Of a stretch of 64,000 nt of DNA, positions 49,166-58,959 are shown piece by piece. The notes beneath the pieces are model-generated. The model ran no database searches and had not been told where the DNA came from. It was given only the letters and a program-made list of their open reading frames with translations. The position numbers were made by a program, and so were the translations under genes. Source of the DNA: Vandiemenella viatica (Eukaryota; Arthropoda; Insecta; Orthoptera; Morabidae); the NCBI GenBank assembly GCA_031002005.1, contig CM061921.1, positions 128,184,597-128,248,596 of the forward strand, written 5' to 3'. Position 1 is the first letter of the stretch; the number at the start of each line of letters is the position of its first letter.

Positions 49166-49650
49166 AAACACATACAGATCGATATTAGTGATTTCAACAG
49201 TAATAGTAATGTTTGGGGCTATGATCATGAACCTAAGAATGGGACAGCAGTACTATAAAGGGCAGAAATTAATCGCAATACTCTAATTTATGATGGAAAA
49301 ATTGAAAAGTGGCTAGTGGAGGTGTGGTTTCATATTTAGTAGTAGCAGTATGAGCCACAAATCCAACAAATCTGTCTGTCCCCAATAACTCATTCACAGT
49401 ATAGACCAATAATGCGTCAGATATATGGCACAGTTAGACTCCTTTCTGCAGAAGGTACAACTTCCAAAAAGGCAGATTTGTCTGAATGCTCAGAACTGTT
49501 GGATGTGGAAGTACTTTCTATAGAACAAACACAAGAATCCTATAACATCTCTGACAAAGCTAAAAATAGATGTTTCAAACATCTATTCCTCATGATTATA
49601 AGACATCTTATATTCTTGATCTCACACTAGATCAAAGAGGAGCGTAATGA
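49166..49650 (+). mobile_element. X/BS-like non-LTR element, endonuclease fragment
   Basis: Plus-strand frames give ISDFNSNSNVWGYDH near 49179, NGTAVL near 49238, and after frameshifts RPIMRQIYGTVRLLSAEG and a KADLSECSELLDVEV linker at 49403-49620. This order matches the endonuclease and following linker of the widespread arthropod X/BS-type retrotransposons. It stops near 49650; an RT fragment of the same general type starts at 53540. Confidence 0.6.
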
Positions 49651-49675
49651 CCTATAAGATTCTTACAGTGACTTT

Positions 49676-49925
49676 GCAGTAAATATATTCTCTCATGTGC
49701 TTTGTCACAAGAATATTTTAACTTGTTTACATCAAATTTACAGGCACTCAATTCAAATACAAAAATAACATACAAAACACGAACACCACTGTCAGCTGTT
49801 AGTTAGCTATTCTGGGACACATCTGTTTCATAAACTACCTAAGAGCATAAAACATCGTATATAATAAAGATGTATTTACAGAAAAACTGAGGGCTTAACT
49901 TATCGGCAACTCTCACTCCAAAAGA
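49676..49925 (+). mobile_element. J1-family 3' fragment
   Basis: Aligns by eye with 41955-42215: the ATATATTCTCTCATGTGCTT block and degraded remains of the C-terminal NKLP segment. Heavily decayed. Confidence 0.6.
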
Positions 49926-49929
49926 ATTA

Positions 49930-50044
49930 ATCTATATAAATAAAAAAGTAACTTTTTTTTTTTGTTTGTTCAAAATCTTAAATCTCTGAAAGATCTTCAC
50001 CGAATGCTTTGAAATTTTGACACACCGTTACATTAGAATTCACA
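49930..50044. repeat. dispersed repeat fragment
   Basis: A block containing TCTCTGAAAGATCTTCACCG and GAAATTTTGACACA resembles a repeat seen at the ends of some arthropod rolling-circle or DNA elements. Identification is a weak recollection; no boundaries were found. Confidence 0.3.
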
Positions 50045-51990
50045 TGTGTTTTATTATTTATTTATTCGTTGAGGCCAACTAGGACCATGTTAAGCCTTTG
50101 TGCATTTGGCAGCGAGTTTCATCTTCTTTTGGGCCCAGAACTCCTTCACTCGTTTTGAATGCACCTGTTTGCGCTCTTCTGTCCAGAGTGTACCGCGTCT
50201 TCTGTTGGAGTGTTCGTCTCAGCTTGTACCACTTATCATTAACTTCTTCCACAATACATCTCTGTTGAAAGCATCTTCTGGTTCTAGTCCTATCAAACAA
50301 AAATCTTCTTTAATATTTACAAACAAGGGCATTACAGTTTTGGGTCTGGAAACAAAGAAATTAAGGATTTTTTGTTAGTCTGTTCTCCTTATCTGTTTGA
50401 GGTGGCCATAGAATCGAGCCCATCTTTTGTGGATTGTTTCAGGGATATTCTCTATTTTGCTGAAGACTTCTTTGTTGGATCTCTTTTGATGGCGTTCTGG
50501 CCTCGTATTCGGGAGGACAGCAGTTCGAATCCCCGTCCTGGCATCCAGATTTGGGTTTTCCATGGTTTCCCAAATCACTCCAGGCAAATGCCGGGATGCT
50601 TCCTTCAAAAGGCCATGGCCGAATTCCTTCCCATTCCTTGCTCTCCATCCTTTCCCGTCTCTAAAGACCTCGCTGTTAGAGAGACATTAAACAGATAAAA
50701 ACATAATAATAATAATAATCTTTTGATGGACGCCATTCTTAAAGTTAGAACCCATAATTCCTCTAATAATTTTTCTCTCTTTTTTTCTCCAGTTCTCCCA
50801 GAAGTTCTTTGTCGGCATTCAGGAACAAGGTTTCAGCTGCATACAAAACTACTGGTTTCAGAACTGTTTCATAATGATGTATTTTAGTATTGTGTGAAAG
50901 ATTTTTTTTTATATTAGACCTCTCGCGAACTTTGGTAGGCTATTTCTAGTTTGAGAATACTTTCCCAAATAGCTTCTTTGTCCAATCCATTTTTCAAAAT
51001 GATCTCACCAAGGTACTTAAATTTTTCCACTGGATTAATGTCCCCGTATTTGGTTTAAAGTTTCAGTGGAGCATCCTTGATGTTAGTCATTAATTTCTTT
51101 TCTCAAAAGACATCTGTAAACCGGTTTGATTAGCAATTTCCTTCAGCAAATCAATTTGGATCCCAGCAGTTTCTAAGTCATCTGATACGATAGTGATGTC
51201 ATCGGCAAAAGCCAGAGTGTCTATTGTGATCCATTTAGATTTAGTACCTATTCTTGATGGGCTGTAGTCAATTTCCTTTAATTTTGTGTGCCAGGTCCGA
51301 ATGATCTTTTCAAGAACACAGTTAAAAAGTAGTTGAGACAGACCATCACCTTGCCTGATTCCAGTTGTGACTTCAAAATGATCAAACAGACATCCTAAAA
51401 ACTTAACTTTTGATTTTGTGTTTGTCAGTGTGGATCTAATTATAACCAATAATTTTAGGTCAACTCATTAAGGATGTTCAAAAGCACTTCCCAATCTATA
51501 GAGCCACAAAAACTGACATATATTGCTTTGACCTGAGCATACAGTATCTGATGATCGTCTTGAGGTTGTGGATCAGTTCCGCTGTTGAGCGATTTTTCTG
51601 AAGCCCCCTTAGTATTCACCTATTTGGTGCCCAACTTGGGATTCTAATCTCTCCAGGATGGCAAGTGAGAGAATTTTGTACATTACTGGAAGCAAGGAAA
51701 TTCCTCTGTAGTTGTCAACAATCTTCCTACTGCCTTTTTTGTACAACAGGTAGATCAAAGCTGTTTTCCAATCATTGGGTACAATTTCCTCATTCCAAAT
51801 TTCTTCTATTTGCTTTTTTCAAGTTTTATATTGATTATTCAGGGGCATATATTCCATAGTTCTGCAGTTATGGAGTCTTCTCAAGGTGCCTGATTGTTTT
51901 TGAGTCTGGCGATGTGGCGCTTGATTTTATTTTTGTCGGGTGGTAATGATACCTGGTATCTGAATAAAGGTTGCTCTGTCTTAATAGGAT
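50045..51990 (-). mobile_element. second RTE family (RTE-2), interrupted by a SINE
   Basis: Distinct from the other RTE copies. The minus strand gives an RT core at 51449-51090 with TGIRQGDGLSQLLFN and LAFADDITIVSDDLETA (catalytic ADD intact), KYLGEIILKNGLD near 51030, then after the SINE FSKIENIPETIHKRWARFYG (50600-50440), LWTEERKQVHSKRVKEFWAQ (near 50150-50100) and a HGPSWPQR-like end followed by an AATAAATAA tail at about 50050. The RT N-terminal half continues, heavily broken, to about 51990. Only the 119-codon palm segment is open. Confidence 0.8.
50493..50718 (+). mobile_element. tRNA-derived SINE, 5'-truncated, in RTE-2
   Basis: Contains the B box GTTCGAATCCCC, the TTTCCATGGTTTCCCAAATC body and an ATAATAATAATAAT tail, flanked by a perfect 11-bp duplication TCTTTTGATGG (50482-50492, 50719-50729). 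Removing it and one duplication joins the two halves of the RTE-2 C-terminus. The A-box end is missing. Confidence 0.9.
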
Positions 51991-52189
51991 TTACGCACGT
52001 GTTTTTATATACCAATGTAAATTATTTTTCATTTGTCTTTTTTGGTTTTTTTTTTCTTTCATTGATTTTGTTGTCTTGTTTTTCTTTTTGTGTCTTGGAA
52101 TGATTGTTTTTTTTTATTTTACTTTCATTAGTATTTTTATTCTTTTGTTTTTATTGTTTTTTTAATTGATTTAGAAGTCGGGAAAAAAG

Positions 52190-53365
52190 TTATGGATCTG
52201 CTGCTGCTTTGTTCGATGCAGAAATGCGTGTTGAACAAATTTACAAAACGGTTGATCTCTTGTTATATGTGAAATCAAATATTCCTAAGCTAACACTTAA
52301 GCAAGAAGGCATTTATGATCAAATACTGCAAACTGCCAATAATGGGGTTGTAGATATTGTCTTCTGAGATGTGCCACAATGAACTGTTAATATGTTCCTA
52401 ATTATATTGATTTAGGCAGCAATTTTATCCCAAATTCACATAGCCTTAGCTCTTGTGTCATTCATAATAGCTGCATCATTGCTACCAAGTGAAAGAACTG
52501 CTCATTCTGCTTTGAAATTGCCATTAAACATACAACTAATTGAAAAGTATTGCAGAATTATAATCATATTGTTTGAAACAAATGCTAAAGGTTTGCGAGG
52601 CTCTTGATAGATAATTTCAAGATTTGCATGGAAACCCCAGACCATTTGGGAACACATTAATATTGCTTGCAGATTTCAGGCAAACATTACCTGTACTTCC
52701 TCGATCGACACCAACGGATGAAATAAATGCTTACCTGAGTTAATCAACTTCCTGGCAATATGTAAAGACGTTGAAATTAACTACAAATAATCGTGTTCAC
52801 CTGCAAAATGACTGATCACCTGAGATATTCTCACATTAGTTGCTTGAAATTGGGAATGGCAAGGTGCCGGTCGATTTGCAATTTAGTAACATCAAAAGAA
52901 GATTAGGTTGAAAAAATATTTACCAATATTCAAATCAGTTATAAGGATCACAACTGGCTGAGTGAATGATCTATTCTTGCTGCCAACTTAACAATACTAT
53001 TCAGTCTAACATTTAAAGTGAGGCAGCCACATACAAGTCCGTCGACAAATAAAGCGATTAATTATCCTTCATAATTTTTGAATTTATTCGGACTGCCAGG
53101 GATGCTACCGCACATACTGCAAATGAAAATCAGAACGCCAATTATCATGCTGCGAAATATCAGTCAGCCAAAGCTTTGCAATGCCACGAGGCTTGCATAA
53201 AAAAAAAAAAAAAATGAGCAACATTGTAGAAGCAACAATTACCCTTTGTAAGTAAAGATGTAGTCATTCCTCGGCTCCTAAGATTCCAAAGGATATACCA
53301 TTTCAATTTAAGATATTGCGATTCCCGATTCAATTAGCAGTTGCAATAAAATGCCTTTTATAAAA
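52190..53365 (+). pseudogene. Helitron Pif1-like helicase, decayed
   Basis: Frameshifted plus-strand pieces follow the order of the insect Helitron/Pif1-like helicase: LTLKQEGIYDQILQTANNG near 52289, an IALALVSFIIAASLLPSERT block with TAHSALKLPLNIQL to about 52540, LADFRQTLPVLPRSTPTDEI near 52667-52725, LTTNNRVHLQND near 52776, LLEIGNGKVPVD near 52838, then INYPS, FLNLFGLPGMLPHILQM and PIIMLRNISQPKLCNATRLA to about 53200, and FKILRFPIQLAVAI near 53310. The Walker A GGTGKT is lost, and the expected NKAQGQ end is absent. This helicase would unwind DNA during rolling-circle transposition. Rep domain and Helitron ends not seen. Confidence 0.8.
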
Positions 53366-53379
53366 TTCGATTCCAATAA

Positions 53380-53515
53380 TTAATTTTTATTTTACTTTAT
53401 TTTTTTGTAGCATATAATATTTTTTTTCAATGTGATTAATATTCATCTTGTATGAACTGCATGTTTCACATCCTCATCATGGATCTAAGGAACATGAGTA
53501 ATTAATAAAATAACA
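53380..53515 (+). mobile_element. Jockey-like 3' UTR fragment
   Basis: The block CATGTTTCACATCCTCATCA with GGATCTA and an ATTAATAAAATAA tail resembles the J1 3' UTR at 42390-42430. Short and weak. Confidence 0.45.
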
Positions 53516-53539
53516 ACACTGTTCATCATGGAAGAATTA

Positions 53540-54790
53540 GAGTGGGCTACCAGACAAAGAAAAAATGGAAAACTAGCAGCCTCGAATGACATTAGGTTAG
53601 AGCACATTCAGCCTAACAACTACGAAATGGGTTCTTCAGCTCTTTAACAACTGTAGAAGCAGAAGTCAGGTGATAGCACTGCTTAAACTTGGCAAAGCAT
53701 TAAACAACCCAAATAATTTTAAACTACTATGCCACCTCTATAATTTCTTTAAACAATGATCTTAAACTGCATTTTGTCGAACCTTTGCTCATACCTCAGC
53801 AAGCTTTGTTCCATCTTGGTAACGGCTGCCCAGGACAACTACTAAATCTCACACATAAGATGGTTTAGAGGCTTATAAGACAACAGAAGTGGTATTTGGG
53901 GATTTATTAACAGTGTACAACACCGTTAGCTATCGACTGCTACTAGTAAGTTCTGCAACTTATACAGGAATTTCAACCTTAGTGAGTTTATCACTACGCT
54001 TCTGTAGAATCACAGATTCTTCATTGACTTTTAAGGACAGCATAGTTGGAGGCTATGGAAGTGGGCCAGCCCCATATCTGTTTACTATATAGGTTACCAA
54101 AATGACCAGCCTATAGCCCCCAATAGCAGAAGTTAAGTGTGCTGAACCAAGTTAAATCAAATACCTTGAAGACACAGGCATGTGCTTTTCATTTATGGGA
54201 AAGGGAAGCCACTTGTAGGTTAAAGGTTACACTCCAAAATGTCTAGGAGATAACCTTGACAGATCTCTCAGATTCAAGAAACACTGCATGAATTCAAATT
54301 TAAAAGTTTTTCTCCAGTAAAAATCTCCTTATAAAACTGGTGAGTTCACTTCAGTCTGAAACAATCCAAAATTCTACCTTAGCATTGTGCTATTAAGCTG
54401 CAGAGTATACCTGCCTATTCTGTATGTTACAATTCAACTCATGCCCGACCGGTGGACATAGCTCTCAATGACACCTGCACAATCATAACACTATTCAGGA
54501 TCAACTGCAGGCAAATGGTTCCACCACCTCACAGGAATAGCATCATCTTCAGTTCAAAGAGAAACAGCAGTGAATAAAGAAAGGAAGGTTCATAAAATAA
54601 CTCATCCATTACATGGGAATTTACCACACAGGCAAGACGGTAATCGAGGAAATGATTCTTAAGAACATTAAAATTTTACAACTATAACTGAGAAATCCAG
54701 GTTAAATTGTGGGATACTAAGGCCCTCATTCTCCCTGGCTGGAGAACAGTATCTGAAGCATAACCACCTAACTGTGACAAGGGATGGCTA
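53540..54790 (+). mobile_element. X/BS-like non-LTR element, RT fragment
   Basis: Broken plus-strand frames give RKNGKLAASNDIRLEHI near 53560, IPQQALFHLGNGCPGQLLNL near 53800, a YNTVSYRLLL block near 53915 (the usual AAYDTVNHR), SLTFKDSIVGGYGSGPAP near 54020, KTQACAFHL near 54170, and STLALCY with EYTCLF near 54380. This matches the RT of X/BS-type elements. The YADD block is not legible. Many stops. The matching endonuclease fragment lies at 49166-49650. Confidence 0.65.
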
Positions 54791-54971
54791 ATATGGAAAT
54801 CTCTGAATAGGTTGAGTACGGGGCTATGCTGAGGTCAATTACAATGAGTGTGATTGTGGAGAAGACCAGACTGTTCAGTATCAACCTCGTGCATGGAAGA
54901 TGACTCAAATCAGGCCTCAGAGAATGCACTGGAAGTAGCCAACTTTTGGTCCCATATAATTTTATGTTAGT

Positions 54972-55575
54972 TACTGTGTGATATAAATTTTGACGAGGAT
55001 GATTTAAACACTTTATTCTTTGAATTCCAGTCACTTTCTGCAGTAGGGAAGAAAGAAATCATATAGGAAACAGTAAGGCACATTATTTCCCCATGATCCT
55101 GTCAATTCTATTATTGCAAACCAAATACAATGGTGAGAGATTTCACCACATTTGTAAATAACAGATGTTCTTCACATCTTGAATTTTATGTTATTTAACC
55201 ACCTATTTTCTTTTCCCAAGGTCATTTTCCACATAGTTATTAAATATTCTATTTGATCTGTAATAAAGTATAACATTGAATAAGTATTCAATATGAAGAT
55301 ATAAATAAAAATTTATAGCATGTCAGCAAACCGTACAGTTTTTCATCATGTATATGATTTGACATTTCATTATACACACCATTTGTTCATGAAATAAAAG
55401 TTTTCATTTTAAACATAATAAACTATTAATTCCTCTAGATTCATAAGCTTCTCTCAATTTTCAATCTATAAAACTGGATTTATGTACTTTCCTTAGGAAT
55501 GGACATAATTATAATGTATTTACATACATAACTGTAGTAATTGTAAGTATTCTCCAATTGATGTAAGAAATGGTA
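54972..55575. repeat. 604-bp tandem duplication, copy 1
   Basis: Starts TACTGTGTGATATAAATTTT and is nearly identical by eye to 55576-56148 with scattered substitutions. It ends with an extra segment (55550-55575) CTCCAATTGATGTAAGAAAT followed by GGTAT that is an exact copy of part of the SLC41 exon at 56452-56476. It lies downstream of that minus-strand gene, in its 3' UTR or flank. Confidence 0.9.
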
Positions 55576-56148
55576 TACTGTGTGATATAAATTTTGCCGA
55601 GGATGATTTAAACACTTTATTCTTTGCATTCCAGTCATTTACTGCAGTAGGGAAGAAAAAATTCATATAGCAATCAGTTTGGCACATTATTTCCCCATGA
55701 TCTTGTAAATTCTATTATTGCAAACCAAATACAGTGGTGAGAGATTTCACCACATTTGTAAATAACAGATGTTCTTCACATCTTGAATTTTATGTTATTT
55801 AACCACCAATTTTCTTATCCCAAGGTCATTTTCCACATAGTTATTAAACATTCTATTTGCTCTGTAATAAAATATAACATTGAATAAGTATTCAATATGA
55901 AGATATAAATAAAAATGTATAGCCTATCAGCAGACTGTACAGTTTTTCATCATATATATGATTTGACATTTCATTATACACACCATTTATTCATGAAATA
56001 AAAGTTTTCATTTTAAACATACTAAACTATTAATTCCTCTAGATTCATAAGCTTCTCTCAATTTTCAATCTATAAAACTGGATATATGTACTTTTCTTAG
56101 GATTGGACGTAATTCTAATGTATTTACATACATAACAGTAGTAATTGT
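55576..56148. repeat. 604-bp tandem duplication, copy 2
   Basis: Second unit, directly next to the SLC41 last exon side. After 56148 it continues into sequence unique to this copy and reaches the exon stop codon at 56378. Several candidate polyadenylation signals for the minus-strand gene are present, for example AATAAA on the minus strand at 56240-56245 just beyond this unit. Confidence 0.9.
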
Positions 56149-56239
56149 ATGTATTACACCAATGTTTGTATGGACACATTTGTTCTGAATCTAATTTACA
56201 GTTGTTACATAACAATTCATTAGTTCATTCAATTGTATG

Positions 56240-56245
56240 TTTATT
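56240..56245 (-). terminator. candidate polyadenylation signal of the SLC41 gene
   Basis: AATAAA on the minus strand about 130 bp after the stop codon. Others occur further on, including in the duplicated units, so the used site is uncertain. Confidence 0.4.
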
Positions 56246-56377
56246 CCAAAGATTTTCATTCTGCATGCACACTCTGTTAATAACTCTGTTCTTTTCTTAT
56301 CACAGCCATTATAATTACTGTTATCTCACAAATGCTTTAAAAAAATAAAAAACATGCTTCAGTATTTCATCAAATAT

Positions 56378-56555
56378 TTAACCTTCATATTCTACATGAA
56401 CACTCTCCATAAAGAGAAATGCCAGTGCTAAGAAGCTTGACCCAGTTAAGTCTCCAATTGATGTAAGAAATGGTATGGCAGAATTATCGGGATCAGCCTT
56501 CCATTTCCACATGATGTGTACAAACAGGTGAGCCAAATATAACAGCAGCATTACC
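56378..56555 (-). CDS. SLC41/MgtE-type transporter, last coding exon
   Basis: Minus-strand exon reading VMLLLYLAHLFVHIMW, KADPDNSAIPFLTSIGDL, then SSFLALAFLFM and a short tail to TAA (56380-56378). The DPDN-x-AIP-x-LT-x-x-GDL motif between two hydrophobic helices is the C-terminal signature of SLC41 family proteins, plasma or organelle membrane transporters or exchangers of Mg2+ and other divalent cations related to bacterial MgtE. The exon boundary is taken at TTCCAG|GTA (56555), preceded on the minus strand by a pyrimidine-rich tract. It appears intact: no stop, family-like end. Upstream exons are not in the window, so the rest of the gene should lie beyond the N gap with the intervening 6+ kb as intron. 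Confidence 0.8.
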
Positions 56556-56615
56556 TGGAACATAGTTCTTCAGAATTAGATGTAATGAAGAAAGGGTCTG
56601 TCTCAATTAGAAATA

Positions 56616-57094
56616 AAGTGGAACTCCAATTATCCGAACTCCGACTATCCAAATCGCTGAATACCTGAATTGCTTTTTTAATTAAGACAGAAACGTACTA
56701 CAATTCACAAAATAATGATTCTGCATATGTGCTATTGTCCTTCCCAGTTGTGGATCTAGGAATTTTCAAAGCTGGGGCAAAAACAGATGGATAGAGTCAA
56801 ACAGCTTACTTTGACCGAGATGTTCAACAAGCAATGACTTTTATTTACAGTACAATACGTACATACTGTACTAACGTACAGCACTTGTAAGTACACTTAA
56901 CATATAAGAGTGTTGCCTTTTCAATTAATTAATTAAAAGCTCTTTTTATTTAAAAATAGTTTTTTCTCACATTTTCAACATACGTACAGTAATTAATTAC
57001 AATAGACCCATTTTCGAAAAAATCAATTATCCGAATATTTTATTATCGGAATAGGGTCCGGTCCCAACTGATTTGGATAATTGGAGTTCTGCTG
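56616..57094. mobile_element. pogo/Tigger-like MITE
   Basis: Ends AAGTGGAACTCCAATTATCC and the inverted GGATAATTGGAGTTCTGCTG agree at 18 of 24 positions and are flanked by TA. Ends of this type (GAACTCCAATTATCC) with TA duplications are typical of the pogo/Tigger group of Tc1-mariner elements. The interior is non-coding, AT-rich and contains another inner ATTATCCGAAT copy. Located in the presumed SLC41 intron. Confidence 0.75.
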
Positions 57095-57294
57095 TATATA
57101 TACCACAAGCAAGTGAAAAAAACTGTAACAGTGAAGGATGGGTTTAGAAAAGAGCAGAGGAAAATAACAATTATATTCACATTATTTTCAGACTTAAGCA
57201 GTTATTTATTTGATGATTAACCAACCAAACTGTATACCAACTGAAATGAAGTCTTCACGGGTGTATCGCCGGATAGTATTTTCAAAACACGATA

Positions 57295-57325
57295 TTTCGA
57301 CTACTAGCTCCGTCGTCTTCATCAG
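57295..57325 (-). ncRNA. hammerhead-like core in Penelope arm (left)
   Basis: On the minus strand CTGATGA is followed by GACGAC, a GGAGCTA loop, GTAGTC and GAAA. GACGAC and GTAGTC pair at five of six positions to form a stem-II-like hairpin. A small hairpin around GTGTTTTGAAAATAC follows. Stem I pairing across the presumed cleavage site is not evident, so self-cleavage is uncertain. Confidence 0.45.
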
Positions 57326-57541
57326 GTGTCGAGACATCTACACAGGTCAGCTGACCGTCAGATACCGAGACAGCCCAGGTGCCGCACCTCCTTATATAGG
57401 CCAACGGTTCTCTCCGACGCCCGCTCCCAACAGCTGGCAGTAAGTGGGTGGGGCTACAGATGTTCATTGCGGGCCGAGGAAGTTAATATTGTGACGTTTG
57501 TGACGGTTGCTTAACATGCATAGAGTTGCCAAGCCTGGTTT

Positions 57542-58197
57542 TTATGCCTTGCTAAGACATAGCCCACTATCTCTGTTATAGGTATCAGCCAATCGAATTT
57601 TGATCGCTTCTTTGACTATGGAATCCCAAAAGTATGAGGTCCTAGCCAAATTCGTAATGCTGTTGAAGTCAACCCTGTGGCCATGGTTGTACACATGCTC
57701 GGCGATCGCTGACTTGCAATACTGTCCCCGGCGTAGATATTGTTTGTGTTCTTCACAACGGTTTTGTACAGTGGGGATGGTTTGTACAATGTTGCACTTT
57801 CCACACTCGCACGGGATGCTGTAAATTCAGGAACTCTGAGGCCAAGATCATCCTTAACTGAGCGGAGGTAGTCCCAAATTTCAGCTGGTGGTTGGTAAAA
57901 ACATTTAATTCCATGCCGTGCGAGAATTCTGCCAATTTTCACCGAGGTGTTTGCGGTGAAAGGCAGAAAAGCGGTGGCCTCAGGCATTTCTTCCTGTTAG
58001 ATTGGATTTTTCTCCGGGTTGCGATCAATTGCTCTTCTTATCTGCCTTTTGGTGTGACCATTCTGCTTGAAGACAGTTCTTAGATCTTCCAGTTCCTGTT
58101 GTAGGCTTTCTTTGTCAGAAATCGCTCTAGCCCTGTGTACAAGAGTATTCAGAACAGTTTGACATTGCACAGGATGGTGAAAACTTGTGGCTCCCAA
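57542..58197 (-). pseudogene. Penelope-like protein C-terminus with GIY-YIG-type domain
   Basis: Three minus-strand frames in series: HHPVQCQTVLNTLVHRARAI and LRTVFKQNGHTKRQIRRAI (58170-58020); FLPFTANTSVKIGRILARHG with CFYQPPAEIWDYLRSVKDDL (57970-57835); then YSIPCECGKCNIVQT, RCEEHKQYLRRGQYCKSAIA, EHVYNHGHRVDF and VKEAIKIRLADTYNRDSGL to a stop at 57542. The last follows the GIY-YIG endonuclease of Penelope-like proteins, with IPCECGK conserved but the second block reading NIVQT where YIGQT is normal, so the Tyr-Ile-Gly is lost. In active elements the enzyme nicks target DNA to prime reverse transcription. Two frameshifts and the missing RT make it inactive. Confidence 0.8.
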
Positions 58198-58327
58198 ATA
58201 TTTGTCTGTGTGGGTTGCCAGCCGGGCGTCAGGCGTCGGAGAGAGCCGTTGGCCTATATAAGGAGGTGCGGCACCTGGGCTGTCTCAGTATCCGACGGTC
58301 AGCCAACCTGTGTAGATGTCTCGACAC

Positions 58328-58358
58328 CTGATGAGGATGACGGAGCTAGTCATTGAAA
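58328..58358 (+). ncRNA. hammerhead-like core in Penelope arm (right)
   Basis: Plus-strand CTGATGA, then GATGAC, loop GGAGCTA, GTCATT and GAAA. The stem GATGAC/GTCATT pairs fully with one G-U. Compared with the left arm, bases on both sides of the stem differ while pairing is largely kept. It is followed by GTGTTTTGAAAACAC, a short stem-III-like hairpin ending CTATC. Confidence 0.5.
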
Positions 58359-58411
58359 TATTGTGTTTTGAAAACACTATCCGGCGGTACACCCGTGAAG
58401 ACTTCATTTCA

Positions 58412-58959
58412 AGCATACGCCAGGAAAGTTTCTGTTCTTAAATACCAACTGTTGGAATATTTTAATTACAAATTCCTGTGTGTCAACAGTATAGTAATGG
58501 ACATTGTTTTTAGCATGTTTCTGCATGTCTTGCTCTCATATTAGTTTTAATTTGTATGATAACATAAAATGAGTTAATACTTTTTGATTTCTTAATTCTG
58601 TGATTATATTATTAGCTTTATTTCTATCTCTGCTGTTCAGGTGATTCTAAAAGTGGTCCTAAGGTCATAATGTGGGCAGAATTATTCGTATAATAATGAT
58701 TTGGGTGTATAGAACATTTCTTATTAAGATTTTTCGTACGATGTACATACTTGACATATAGTTACCTCTTAGTATTTGTTAGTACATTCAGTTTCATGGG
58801 TGTATGGCTTAGGATGATTAATTAATTAGCTACTTAAATTATAAGATTTTTGAGGCTGTCAATATCAGGTTTCAGTTGTGACTGTTTGCATACAAGTGTT
58901 TTATTACATTTTGTCCTGAGATTTGAGTAGCTTGTAAGGAAGAAATACATTAGTAATTA
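58412..58959. other. unassigned intron-like sequence
   Basis: AT-rich, no feature recognised. Presumed SLC41 intron. Confidence 0.4.

Larger units (their letters stand above)
57242..58411 (-). mobile_element. Penelope-like element, truncated, with inverted terminal arms
   Basis: Two arms of about 200 bp (57242-57440 and 58215-58411) are inverted copies beginning TGAAATGAAGTCTTCACGGG. Each contains a TATATAAGG box and a CTGATGA...GAAA core like that of the hammerhead ribozymes described in Penelope-like elements. Between them on the minus strand lies the C-terminal coding part: the RT-to-endonuclease linker and a GIY-YIG-like domain. The RT proper is missing, so this is a 5'-truncated copy flanked by one normal and one inverted pLTR-like arm, an arrangement known for Penelope elements. 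Target duplication not resolved. Confidence 0.85.

Noticed and set aside
51894..52165. Two Phe/Leu-rich frames that look like membrane peptides
   Set aside because: They arise from a T-rich stretch beside the RTE-2 5' side; hydrophobicity is compositional.
58328..58380. Calling the Penelope arm motif a complete, active hammerhead ribozyme
   Set aside because: The core and stem II are convincing, but the nucleotides on either side of the presumed stem I do not pair by eye, so it is reported only as hammerhead-like.
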